NCBI GenBank assembly: GCA_963556695.1
Contig: CAUWAG010000003.1
Coordinates: forward strand, 4,030,001 to 4,094,000
DNA from: Anthostomella pinea
Lineage: Eukaryota > Ascomycota > Sordariomycetes > Xylariales > Xylariaceae
Direction of reading: 5' to 3'
Length of the DNA: 64,000 nt
Position numbers and translations under genes: made by a program. The notes beneath the pieces were generated by a model that was given only the letters and a program-made list of their open reading frames with translations, had not been told where the DNA came from and made no database searches. This document shows, piece after piece, positions 35,109 through 45,984 of the stretch (its first letter is position 1; the number at the start of each line of letters is the position of its first letter).

Positions 35109-35310
35109 ATCACCCAGGAGCACATGCTGGAGTGCTTAGAATACGAATGACGCAGCGTCAACAGCGTCTGAGCTTGACGTTTATGATTTCGAAGGACATA
35201 GCCACTTTTTGGGGGTTCAGTAAGTGCAAGCTCTCCTTTACGCCCAATTTGGCACATTTGTGCTTTGCAGCGTTTGTTTTGCTTTACATTCGTGGCTAAT
35301 GCAGCACTCT

Positions 35311-36817
35311 CTACAGCTCTTCATGCTTTGGAGGTGCTTCGGTAGCCTCGGGTGTCGGTTCGGCGCCCTGCCATGAAGTAGACTCCGGCTCACTCTCGAT
35401 CTCGATCTCGACTGAGTCCTCAATCTTGACCTCGACCGTCTCAGCAGGTTTGGTCTCCGCTGTCTCCGACTCCTCGACGACCTCCCCGATGACTGCCTCG
35501 GGCAGCTTCTCCTTAGCACCCTCACCCATTCGAATGGCATCAATCCAGTTTTCGACACTCAAGGCACTGAAATCACCATCATAGTGTCGCAGCCAACCCC
35601 TCTTGGCATTGACGGCAACCAGCTGTACCTTGCCCGTAAGCCCAAGGTCTTGGAACACAGATGCGGCGCTCTCTTCGTGGACCTCGTAGAAGGGAAACAG
35701 ATGGCGTTGCACTTGGGCATGCTTGAAGGCGATCTCGGAAAGGCTGGCGAGGGCTGTCTCGGACCCGTCGTCATGCGCAGTCGGCACAAAGGCGAGCACA
35801 CAGGTGGGGGACTTGCGATTCAGACATTCGTTGGTCAAATCCTGCTGCGACGTAACGGCTGGGATCGGTGGAGCGAGCTCCCTCAGAGCGGGTTTCGATT
35901 CGGCGGGAGGGGTATCGGTGGACTGTGACGACTGGGAGGCCTTGGATATCTTTTCCTTGTCCTTCTTGCCCGCCTTGTTTTTACTTTGGGCCTTCGGCGT
36001 TGCTGGATCGGGGTTTGGCTCGCCAACTTGCGACAGGAACTCGAGCATGGCAGGTTTCTTCATTTCTCCCTGGTATACCAAGCTCTCCTTGTCGCCACCA
36101 GGAAGCAACACCAAGGTAGGGTAGGATTTGATACCGAACAATTGGTTAGCCTTGGCTTCCTTGTTCCGCACCTGGGCAACGGGGATGACGCCAAGGAAGT
36201 CAATGGCAAGACTCTTTAGCAGAGTACTTGTAGTACCCTTCTCGGTAAATAAAATGGCCTTGGCCGACTCGTTCTTGGTGGAGAGGAATGATTCGATATC
36301 CTTGTCCGTCAGGCGCTTCACATGGTTGTTAATCTTGTCGACAACGGCATCCACGATGCCCTTAGCGGTACGCGGGCCGTTGTAGTCCTCGATGACGGGT
36401 GCGCCCTTGTTCTTGCCTGGACGAATGGTCTTGAGGGTGGGAAAACCCTGGACGCCCATCATACCGCAGAGCTGCTTGTTCTCGTCGTCGTCGCAGTTGA
36501 CGGCGGCGACGGTGGCGGCAAGACCGTCGAGGTTCCGGGCGGCCTTCTCGTAGGCGGGCTGCAGGTTCTTGCAATGGCCGCACCATGGCGCATAAAACTC
36601 GACAACCTGGCGCAAGTATTAATCAGTGGTCGAAAATGGAAAGCAAAGTGCGGCCTACGTAAGTGTAGTTGGACTTGATCAGCTTGTCGTAGTTCTTGGC
36701 CGTGACTTGAACGACCGGGGAGTCCTTTGCGTACAAGCTAGCGTGGGCAGTGGGCAGGGCAGAGAGGCATGCCACTGCAGCGACTGCTAGGGCGGGATTG
36801 AAGTTGAAGGCGTGCAT
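35311..36817 (-). CDS. ER protein disulfide isomerase (Mpd1/P5-like)
   Basis: Two exons (36817-36659, 36606-35311), 484 aa. The signal peptide covers about residues 1-26 (LAVAAVACLSALPTAHA). The first thioredoxin domain has the active site WCGHC at residues 61-65. A second thioredoxin-like domain lacks a CxxC (QVRNKEAKANQLFGIKSYPTLVLLP). A Lys/Ser-rich linker, a third domain and a Glu/Thr-rich acidic tail follow. It ends KHEEL, an HDEL-type ER retrieval signal in the rarer HEEL form. The enzyme forms or isomerises disulfides in secretory proteins. One CGHC followed by inactive domains fits the Mpd1/PDIA6-related fungal PDIs. Convergent with RRP41 (about 200 bp apart). Confidence 0.9.
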
Positions 36818-37648
36818 GTTGATGATGCTGTATGTGCTGCTTGGTGGCAGTGGTCAAGAGCTATTAGGCGCAACGAAGACAGAGCGAGCAGCAGACACTT
36901 GTGTACCTGCTCGAAGAAAGAGAGGGTATCAAACCGTAGAGTTCGTTGAGGTATTAATGGCAGAACTAGATGGCTTCACATGGCAGGATGCCGAACAATA
37001 AATACACAGCAAGCAGGAAGAATGAATGAAGCTTGGTTTGAATGTTGTTTGCTGTCTTCTTCGCTCGCCCATACAATGTTCGAGAAGAGGCCACGGTGGA
37101 AAATAGCAGATTCACAATGGCGCCCCTCCACGGCTTCAGCCCCCAACTGCAAGCTTGTAGCTTGTAGCTTGTAACTTCAATCCCAGTGAATCCGGGGTAT
37201 CTGTGGCTGGTGATGCAGCTTTAGCGGTGGCGCGAGCTCAATTAGTCGATGAGGGCTCTTGGCGGAATGACTTCAGCGGGGAGTCGTTGGTTCTGACTCT
37301 CCGTCTTTTAGGTTGTGTCTTCCAGTCTTCAGCCCTCTCTCCTCCGTACGTACCTAGATGACGACGCTTCTTATACTGGCGCCTAGTTTGCTGCTCCCGT
37401 TGCTGGTCTCTCACATCACTGCCAACCTGCCTACCTGACGGGACTGACTGCGCAACCCGATTCGAAGCGTCGCTTGGCGCATACCCAACCTTACGTTTGC
37501 CTACGGCTCTCCTGGTGCCATCGCGTTCGGCAGCCGAGTCGCGCGCACCCGTCCTTTCTATCCCGCCATCTGCGAATCCGACCTATTCCTCTTGCACTAG
37601 GGTTAATCGATATCTGCGCATCGTGTACGAAGAGCTGCGGTTCCCAAC
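36818..37648. promoter_or_regulatory. divergent promoter region
   Basis: 830 bp between the PDI gene (-) and VTA1 (+). A short near-tandem AGCTTGTAGCTTGTA occurs near 37152-37173. No ORF with a domain. Confidence 0.45.
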
Positions 37649-39133
37649 ATGGCGGCCAACATACCTGCAAAGCTCAAGCAGGCGGGCATCACCCCTTTCA
37701 TCGTGCGCGCCAATCAGCTGGAAAGCGCAAAGCCCGTCATCTCGTACTGGTGTAAGCTTCCATATCCGCCCACAGTGGTCATGAGGTGAGCTGGGACTGA
37801 TATATAAGAACAAACCAGGTCATTATTGGGTCGTAAACCAGATCCTTGCCAAGCAACTTCACAACACCGACCACGAATGTCTCAACTTCACCACGGCTTT
37901 GATGGACAAGCTGGAGCAGGTATGCGATAAAGCTTTGGTGTCTCTGGGTGCATAGGACGGGGGTATTGATCGATATTCCGGGGCAGACGAAATCCCAACA
38001 CGCAGGCAACGATGCGATACTCGATGATGTCGCCGGCCAAGCATACGTTGAACAATTCGCGCAGGAGACCTTCGAGAGGGCGCTTCGGCCCTTGAAGGCA
38101 AACAAGGTCACACAGTACGGCACTTGTTACAGCTTATAGAGAAGCATTGCTGACACTGGCATCCAGGCAAACTGCCAGCACCTTCGAAGCCGCCGCTACC
38201 TTCCTTCAACTCGTCAACATCTGGGGTCAGCCTGATCCCGAGACGCAGGAGAAGATCAAGTACTCGAAATGGAATGCTGCCCGAATACTAAAAGCGATCA
38301 AGGAGGGTAAAGACCCCAACGAGTCCAACCCCAGGCAGGAGGAAGAGAAGCCAGAGCAGGCTTTGGACCTAAACGGCCCGGAGGTCCAGATGATTGATTC
38401 TTCACAACCAAGGCCGGCAACGGTAGAGGATGTGCCGGATGATGAGACGAGATCGCAGACTGCACCCTCGAGATATTCCCTCCACGCGCCGGCACCGGTA
38501 TCCGCCCCAACTTCGCCTCTGCCGCCAACAGCACCGGTACCCGAACAGGTGTCACCTATGGCGCCACCGGATGCACCAACGTCAGACCCGGAAAGCTACT
38601 TCCCCAGTGCGCCGCAATCAACCGACCATGGTCCCTTGGATCTGCCGTCTACATCGAGTATGCCGCCCCCAGGTTCCGGTGGCTACGACTCAGCGCCCTC
38701 TCCGCCTTTAGTTATCCCGAGTCCCAGCACCCATGATCCATCCATGCCACCACCCGCCCCGCAGGTGCCGCTGAACCTCCCATCAACACCCCAAGACTTC
38801 TATCGATCACATCCGCCGCCAGCGTCAGCGCCAACACCGCCTGTAGCGCCCTCTCAGCGGCCTTACGCGCCTCCGCAAGCCCCTCCTGCGGTGCAGAACT
38901 ACTATTCCCAACCCTCACAGCCTGTCGCCCCGCAGGTGGCACCTGCCCCTGTACAGCCGGCGCAGCAATACGGCGGAAGCGGCGGGCCCTCAAACTCGCA
39001 TACGATTGATGACAGGACAATCGCAGAGGCACAAAAGCATGCCAAATGGGCAATCTCGGCCCTCAACTTCGAGGATGTGCCAACAGCTGTAAGAGAGTTG
39101 CATGCGGCACTTGCTTCGTTAGGAGCCCGGTAG
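37649..39133 (+). CDS. VTA1: Vta1/LIP5, ESCRT-III disassembly cofactor
   Basis: Four exons (37649-37751, 37819-37919, 37987-38114, 38167-39133) give 432 aa. Vta1 binds and stimulates the AAA-ATPase Vps4 and ESCRT-III subunits in multivesicular body sorting. The N-terminal MIT-like domain runs IPAKLKQAGITPFIVRANQLESAKPVISYWCHYWVVNQIL and on to LRPLKANKVTQQTASTFEAAATFLQLVNIWG with KYSKWNAARILKAIKEG. A long Pro/Ser-rich linker follows. The C-terminal Vps4-binding domain is at the end (AEAQKHAKWAISALNFEDVPTAVRELHAALASLG). The start ATG (ACATGG) is inferred from the family's N-terminus. Three splices keep the frame. Confidence 0.92.
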
Positions 39134-39351
39134 CATCTGGTAACCTTTTGGGATGGCGGAGTATATCTCGTAGACATGGTGCAATTGTCTCGACGGCATG
39201 TCATAGGATTGCACCAACGGAAAGAAGGACCAGCATAGAAAGAACAAACAAGTTGGCTTCACGTTAACACGTGAGAAACGTGCCTATACACTAGTAGTAA
39301 TATATGGACGTGTTGATGCACGAACAATTTGTGTTCTATGGCAGCTGCTGT

Positions 39352-40098
39352 TTACACGAACGAGGCCCCATTTGCACCTATGATCTGTCCCGAGATCCAA
39401 CCGCTCTCGGACCCTGCCACGAAAGCAACCAAGCCCGCGATCTCTTCGGGGGCGCCCAAGCGGTTAAAGGGGCTCTGCGAGGCGATACCCTTGATCAGGG
39501 CCTCCGGCTTGCCCTCCACGAACAGGTCGGTCGCCGTCGGCCCCAGCGCCACGGCGTTGACGGTGATGCCCTTCCTGCCCAGGTCCTTGGCCAGCACGCG
39601 CGTCAACTGCTCGACGCACCCTTGGTCGAGGCGTACAGCGCATATGGTGGCGGCACAGCGCTATTGCGTGTGATGCCGGTCGAGACGAAGATGATGCGCC
39701 CGCCGGACGACATGTGCGGCAGCGCCTTCTGCGCCAGGAAGAATGGGCCCTTGACGTTGAGGTCGTAGGCCGCGTCGAAGGTGGCTTCGCTCGTGTGCTC
39801 CAGGGGCTGCATGGGCATGATCCCCCGCGTTGGGCACCAGCACGTCGATGCGCCCGAACTTGGCCACCACCGCGTCGACGAGTGTCTGGATCGACGAGAC
39901 TTTAGACACGTCGGCCTGGACGGCCAGGGCCCGGTCGGGCCCAATCTACGCGACGACTTCGTTGGCGGCGGCGCTGTCTCGGCTGTAGTTGATGACGACG
40001 CTGGCGCCGGCTGCGGCGACGCGGTAGGCGACGGCGCGGCCGATGCCCTTGGAGCCGCCGGTGATGAGAATGACCTTTCCCTGGAGAGAAGAAGACAT
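39352..40098 (-). pseudogene. SDR-type 3-oxoacyl-reductase-like pseudogene
   Basis: Short-chain dehydrogenase/reductase. The start MSSSLQGKVILITGGSKGIGRAVAYRV shows the TGxxxGIG cofactor site. The frame then meets TAG (39946-39948) where the family has Gln (VVA*IGPDRALAVQADV). Downstream an extra G in a G5 run (39822-39826) breaks VPNAG | IMPMQPLEHT, and one base is missing near 39603-39612 (STKGA | VEQLTRVLAKDL). The catalytic YALYASTKG segment is still recognisable. The +1 and -1 shifts cancel, so the reconstructed length (about 248 aa) is normal for the family. Three lesions make a pseudogene more likely than error. Confidence 0.85.
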
Positions 40099-40963
40099 GT
40101 TCGGTATGTCGTGTTCGTGGTTTGTGGTGACTGTTGTGAGTGGGCGTTGTGGGGACTGTATAGGAAGACAAAGACACTTCGCGAGACGCTTCATCCAGTT
40201 TGCGATATGAGGGGTCTACGAGTTGAGTCGAAGAGATGAGGAGTTTGAGCTGGTTCAGATGGTTGATTCCAAGCCCGTCATCAGCGGTTCAGCCGTGGAC
40301 TCTTATACCTCCTTTTGTCTTCATCTTCTTATTGTCTCCTCCATCTTCCTTACCTGACGTCGGCGTTTAGATACATGGCTACTGCAAGGTCCTTACCTGC
40401 AATGTCATGGGGCGAAATACCATAGATAGGGAACCTCATCGGGAGCCGCATTGATTTGATCGTCATAATCGCGACGGCCGGCCTTGGAGTTGAGCAGAAG
40501 AAGACCCCGGGTTGGAGATTCGGCTTTGACTCGCCAGGATTCTTCCAAATCCGAGCTGGCCCGCCCAGATCGGAAGAACTACACGCTTGTCGGATTATTC
40601 CCTCAGATTCCACCTCGAACTGTCGTCATCCTTCTGTCGGTTTTACGGCTTTACACACCTTACACGGCGAGTCTGACCCGCGATCCATCTATCTCCGGAA
40701 TCTTGTCCACATCGGATTACCCAAGTATAGACAGAAAAATACTGGACGTATAACAGACACAGGGTTTACTATGTGAGTACTCCGTAGCTCCGAGACCAGA
40801 CCTGGCTAGGTCCTATGCAGGTCAGAGGCAGGTTGATAGGGTAAGACATAGGTTCAGGTATAAGTATCATCGTCATGTCATACGTCTCATCACTCGCAAG
40901 ACCACTTGCAACATCACTTACAATATCAAGCTATCCCTTACGTTTACCAACAACCACCATACA
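40099..40963. promoter_or_regulatory. divergent region between SDR remnant and ADH
   Basis: 865 bp. A pyrimidine-rich stretch lies before the ADH ATG. No supported gene; the ORFs at 40350-40776 have no domain. Confidence 0.45.
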
Positions 40964-42059
40964 ATGTCCTCAACATCACTACCTAAGACCTACAAGGTTG
41001 CCTGTCTCGAGAAGGCCGGCGAGCCCATCACCATCAAGGACGTCGACTTGAAGCAGCCCGAGCCCGGCCAGGTTCTCGTCAAAGTCCTCGCCTGCGGTGT
41101 GTGCCATTCCGACCTGTTCGTGCAGGGCGGCCACCTTGGCGACGTCTTTCCTCGCGTACCAGGCCATGAACTCATCGGCGACGTCGTCGCTGTTGGCAGC
41201 AGTGTCACCAGGTTCAAGGGTGGGGAGAGAGTGGGAGGGCCATGGCACGGAGGTCAGTTCAGACAATTGTTCGCACACACGCCACAAGACTTGACCTGCT
41301 AACTAACATGCTCTATGGGCAGGCCACGACAAGACGTGCCGCTCTTGCGCGCGCGGTCAGTTCCAGATGTGCGACAACGCCGCCATCAACGGTGTAAGCA
41401 GGGACGGTGGTTACGCCGAGTACGTGCTACTGCGCGAGGAGGCCGTGGTTCGGGTTCCCAAGGACATCGATGCCGCCGAGGCAGCACCCCTTCTGTGCGC
41501 AGGTGTGACCGTCTTCAACTCGATGCGCAAGATGCACATCGAGCAGGGCAACACGGTCGCCATCCAAGGCGTGGGTGGGCTGGGTCACCTGGCGGTCCAG
41601 TACGCCAACAAGATGGGCTACCACGTCGTGGCCATCAGCTCGGGCGACTCGAAGAAGGACTTCGCCACCAAGCTCGGCGCCCACGTCTACATCGACTCGA
41701 GCAAGGACGACCCCGTGAAGCAGCTGCGGGCTCTGGGCGGGGCGGCCATGATCGTGGCGACGGCGCCCAACCCCAAGGCCCTCAGCCCCCTGGTAGGAGG
41801 TCTGCAGGCGGGCGGCAAGCTCATTGTTCTTGCTCCCATCGGTCCGGTCGAGTTTGACACTGTCACGCTGGTCAACCGCGGCGCGTCGGTTCATGGGTGG
41901 CCCAGTGGACACGCACTCGACTCGGAGGAGGCCATCCGGTTCTCTCAGGACCACGGGGTCAAGTGTATGATCGAGAAGTTCCCTCTCGCCGACGCGGCCA
42001 AGGCGATGGAGCACTGTGGTTCGGGAAAGGTGCGCTTCCGAGCCGTCCTGACCATGTAA
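40964..42059 (+). CDS. zinc-dependent alcohol dehydrogenase
   Basis: Two exons (40964-41252, 41323-42059), 341 aa. Medium-chain dehydrogenase/reductase. The catalytic-zinc motif CGVCHSDLFVQGG is followed by GHELIGDVVAVGSSV. The structural-zinc loop HDKTCRSCARGQFQMC is near residues 98-112, and the Rossmann glycine motif GVGGLGHLAVQYA is present. It ends GKVRFRAVLTM. The closest relatives by pattern are Adh-type/AdhP-like NAD(P)H alcohol dehydrogenases. Substrate unknown; primary alcohols or aldehydes are likely. The intron falls between WHGG and HDKT. It lies next to the SDR pseudogene (divergent). Confidence 0.92.
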
Positions 42060-42066
42060 CCGGCGC

Positions 42067-42089
42067 ATATATATATATATATATATATA
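42067..42089. repeat. (AT)n microsatellite
   Basis: Uninterrupted AT dinucleotides a few bases after the ADH stop codon (42057-42059), so within its 3' UTR. Confidence 0.9.
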
Positions 42090-42357
42090 CGGTAGTCTGT
42101 TGAACGGCGCGGTGCATATAGCCACTCTGATAGGGGAGAGGAACCGCATTAGCGAAGCATTGATATTTACTCGCCCTGCCTGTCTTCAAAGCTAAATTTT
42201 CCATGGAGCAGGTAATGTGGTTTCTGAAGCCGTGAACTGAAAACCGCCAGCCAGCAACGCTCTGATCTGTTGATAATCGTTGCAGACAGCCCGTGGCTTA
42301 CCTTTGCTCTGCGGTAACAATGAGCTGATCTGATGGTCGAGCACTCTTTCTTACCTT

Positions 42358-42419
42358 GTGTACTACTACTATGACTAGAAGTCTAGAACATCGTCTTGAT
42401 AGTCATAGTAGTAGTACAC
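42358..42419. repeat. perfect 20-bp inverted repeat (hairpin)
   Basis: Left arm GTGTACTACTACTATGACTA at 42358-42377 and its exact reverse complement at 42400-42419, with a 22-bp loop. The arms contain a (TAC)4-like run. As DNA or RNA this would form a stable hairpin. It could be a tiny MITE, a small hairpin RNA source or a chance product of trinucleotide slippage plus inversion; the sequence alone does not decide. Confidence 0.9.
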
Positions 42420-42918
42420 GGGTATTTACATGTAGGCCGTCCCTGTGTCGCCTGCGTCCTCCCCTTTTGTCCGCAGCGATGCTCCGGTCAATGTCACCTC
42501 CAAATTCCCCGCAATCTCCGACTCCAAGGCTATACGTCATAAGACAAGGTTCACCGCAGGTATCTTGTTCAAAGATTCCTTGGCTGAAGGAAGCTGCGAG
42601 ATACGATGCATGAATACGAACCGTCGTTGGCCCGTCGCGAACCAGGTCGCGCTTCCCAAAGCTCCCCCTTTTCCCCGTTAGGCCTGCGCCTGCAACATGT
42701 GAAATGTTGATATATTCTCGGGATGTAGTCCAGTTGTATACTGTCCTTGATGCCAGCACCATCCTGTCTTACACCTAGGTTACCTATAACTCTTGAATCG
42801 AAAACATCAACGCCGGATCACATGCACCATTGTTGATCATTAGAACGCCGACCATCCCAGTCTCGTCCCGTCCCACAAGCCGCAACCTTATATCCAGCTC
42901 TATTTCCATCCAGTCATT

Positions 42919-43533
42919 ATGTTTACTCACCCGGCCTCACCTCTATCTCGGCTGCCCATCCTCGCCCTCGCAGCTCTTGCCGCGAGTCAGACCGTCGTGG
43001 TCACCGTCGGGCCCTCCATCCCATCCCAGGCGCCCGAGTTCGTCGACCAGGCCACCTTCACCTCGGCCATCCTCAACAGCACCAACGTCTACCGCGCCGA
43101 GCACAACGCGTCGGACGTGAGGTGGAACCAGACGCTGCAGGACTACGCCTCAGATTACCTGGACAGCACGTGCGACTTCAAGCACTCGGGCGGACCCTAC
43201 GGCGAGAACCTGGCCATCGGCTGCGCGAACGCCACGTCGTGCGTCGAGGCCTGGGGGGACGAGGGGGATGATTACAACTACCGTGACGGCAAATTCTCCG
43301 AGAAGACTGGGCACTTCACCCAGCTGGTGTGGAAGGACACCACGGATGTGGGCTGTGGCCAGAAGCTGTGCGGCGACGATGGCTGGTATCTCGTGTGCGA
43401 GTACTGGCCTAGGGGCAACGTCATAGGCGACTTTGACCAGGAGGTTGACAAACCCGAGAATACAGCCGTGAGCGTACGTCCGACTTGCTCTACTCTGGTT
43501 ATAATGGCTGTTGCATTCTGGATTCTGTCATGA
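42919..43533 (+). CDS. secreted CAP/SCP (PR-1-like) protein
   Basis: Intronless, 204 aa. The signal peptide is about residues 1-22 (PILALAALAASQ). The CAP domain shows ILNSTNVYRAEHNASDVRWNQTLQDYASDYLD, HSGGPYGENLAIGC, the signature GHFTQLVWKDTTDVGCG and YLVCEYWPRGN. A hydrophobic C-terminal segment (TLVIMAVAFWILS) after VSVRPTCS suggests a GPI-anchor signal. Fungal CAP proteins (Pry family) are secreted and bind sterols or fatty acids, and in some pathogens act in virulence; the role here is not known. The N-glycosylation sequons NST, NAS and NQT are present. Confidence 0.9.
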   Translation: MFTHPASPLSRLPILALAALAASQTVVVTVGPSIPSQAPEFVDQATFTSAILNSTNVYRAEHNASDVRWNQTLQDYASDYLDSTCDFKHSGGPYGENLAIGCANATSCVEAWGDEGDDYNYRDGKFSEKTGHFTQLVWKDTTDVGCGQKLCGDDGWYLVCEYWPRGNVIGDFDQEVDKPENTAVSVRPTCSTLVIMAVAFWILS

Positions 43534-43687
43534 CAACTGGCCGTATGTTTGGTAAAGAAGGGATGCGAAGAGCGTAACGAGGCACGTCTTTACGATTGTA
43601 TGTCGAACTCACGAATGGGGGCTTCGGAAGATTGAGAATCTACAATATTCCTTTATTTTGATTCGGCGTGAACACCGGACCCGCGGA

Positions 43688-45454
43688 TTACACCAAAAAC
43701 TCAGTCTCGTAGATCATGTCCTGTCTTCCGGTCGAGTTGGTAGTGCGGGTAGCATTCCCCACAACGGTGCCCTGCTCATTCTCGTACTCTGCCCATGCAC
43801 TCTTCAGCGCCAATACCGACACACTCACCTTTGCTCCCGTTGGCAAGTCGCGCGTGGCCAAGTGCAGCAAGCTAAGGGGTTGCGTGGGATAAAACAGCAC
43901 CGTCCCAGCCTGATCACCACCATTGACGAACACCTCGAGAATACTTCGATCGATAACAGCCTGCATACGCCATGAAGCCAGGCTCCCCGACCCGTCGCTG
44001 TAGATGTTGGCGGTGCTGAACTTGTCTGTGAAGAAGACGTTGTCGAAGCCGCGAATCAGACCCCGGTTGATGAAGAACGGGTTGTCTCCGCCAAAGAAGA
44101 ATCCAGATTGTAGCGTTTCGCCCGACGCCGGCGAGGTGAAAGAAAGGTTCAATGTGGAATCCGGGGTTACCAATGTCGTGTTGATTCCCGTCACGTTGGC
44201 GTCGATGTATAGAGCGCCAGAGTCAACAGTGGAATAGTCGACTGTCACTGAGCCGTTCCCAATGGTGGACTGGTTCAAGGAGGCGTCCAGCACGGGGCTC
44301 AAGTCGCAAAGCTCATTGGCCATGACCAGCCCAATCCGCGTGGCATTCTTCAGGTAGTTGTCCCGCGGAAGTGTGGTCACGCTTCTCCATCCTTCCAGAA
44401 TTCCCGTCGGTACTGTCTATGTATACTGCCAGTTCGACGCCCATCCTATGCTGACGGCATTTTGCGCGTCCGGGATACCGTGGAAGAACTGCGCTGCATA
44501 GTTGTCCTTCGCGAAGTCTGTGAGGCGCGTGGCAGAACCCAGCGGAGTGAAGTGGGTGCCGTTGAAGTCGCCGGGGAAGTACTCAGTGATCGATCCTCCT
44601 AGCGGTGCCCCCGGCTGGATTGAGATGGCCAGGACGTATTTCGAATCCACCATGGACCCGTTGCTGTCTCGCACCGGCATCTTCACTAGGTTGGGGCACT
44701 CGTATTGAGCGCCGAGGAGCCCATGCCGCGCGAAGTTGGAGGCGAGTGTCCAGTTCTTCAAGTCGGGGCTGTTGTATATACCGACCACGAACTCCTGAGA
44801 GTACGCGATTACGGCGACGCAGTAGTCATCGTAGCGTATGACCTTGGGATCGCGGAACTGGCTGCTGTTGCTAGCGATCACCGGATTTCCGTCGTAGTAC
44901 TCGAACGTGTAGCCGCCATCATGTGAGTACGCAATGTTTTGCGTCTGCGGGCCGTAATACCCGTGCGCCAGAGTGAAGATGGCCACGACACCGTTGTCCT
45001 GGTCAGGGAAGAAGCCCGAGGTGTTGTTGACATCCACGACGGCGCTGCCAGAGAACACGTAGACCGTCTCCTCGGGCGGGAACAGTGCGATGGGCTGATT
45101 CACCCAGTGGTAGAAATCGGTGGACGTTGCGTGGCCCCAGTGTTGGTTGCCACCGACTATGCCGGTCGGGTTGTATTGGTAGTAGAGATGCCAGGTGCCA
45201 TTGGCGTCGAGGAACATCCCGTTTGGGTCGTTCATGAAGTTCTGTGGCGGCGAGAAGTGTATCTGAGGCCGCAGAGGCCCCGTGTAGTCCCCAGGGACCG
45301 GCTCCCCTGTCGGTACTGCTGGGTTGACATAGGTACTGACGCTCTGAGATGTGACCTTGGCGGCAACAGCCACAAAGGCAAACATGGTCCTGAAGAGCAT
45401 CCTTGGCGTAGAAATTGGACTTGAAGTTGTCCTGTGAAGCGAGTTTGAGACCAC
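43688..45454 (-). pseudogene. GH32 invertase/inulinase-type gene with in-frame TAG
   Basis: Secreted GH32 beta-fructosidase. The signal region is near residues 19-38 ([18 protein letters not shown]). The three catalytic motifs are intact: NFMNDPNG (nucleophile Asp), SQFRDPKV (transition-state stabiliser) and YECPNL (acid/base Glu). A C-terminal beta-sandwich follows (LNLSFTSP, IDRSILEVFVNGGDQAGTVLFYP, SVLALKSAW). The frame continues across a TAG at 44417-44419, after ASNWQYT; the family usually has Gln there. There is no frameshift and no plausible splice, so the TAG is a point nonsense mutation or error, 345 codons into about 589. Substrates of the family are sucrose, inulin or levan. TATATATA lies about 90 bp upstream (45543-45550). 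Confidence 0.85.
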
Positions 45455-45984
45455 CCCTTGAGCTTGACGAACAGTCGCAAAGGGTTTTTACATAGGTCAC
45501 TCTATACCATCGAGGAGACAAAACTATGAAGGCCAAAAGGCCTATATATAATTTTCGAAGCGGGGACCAATCGTGAGTCCGTGAGGCTTTCCGGAATGTC
45601 TCAAAAACCGGCCGCCTATGACTGCATAAACTGACCAAGTTTCGCCGGCTTCAATGGTTCGCGTCTCCACCTCGGCCGTTACTCAGGTGGTTGGAAACCA
45701 TAGTTTCCCTTACAAATGGTAATCCATCATCAAGGTCATAACCTCTCTTTAATCCATTTGACCGAACTAACCATGTAGTGGTGCAGCATTGGGCCAAAGT
45801 CCAAGATGCGGAGAACCATGGTGAGCACGAAGGGGGTTGTCGCATGGCGGTCAAACAACATTGAATTAGTGGTTACGGTGTAGGGTGGTCATCAGTCTCA
45901 TCACGGTCACTGAAATACTGGGCTATCAGAAGACTTGAAGCTCTAAACCCATCTCCAGCTTTTCCTCCGTGATATCCATCATCT
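45455..45984. other. spacer between GH32 and GH43 genes
   Basis: 530 bp between two minus-strand glycoside hydrolase genes. Contains the GH32 core promoter (TATATATA at 45543-45550, minus orientation). No other ORF has a domain. Confidence 0.45.

Larger units (their letters stand above)
42060..42918. other. intergenic with perfect inverted repeat
   Basis: 860 bp between ADH and the CAP-protein gene, both on the plus strand. Holds the AT repeat and a perfect 20-bp inverted repeat (next entry). No gene. Confidence 0.5.
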
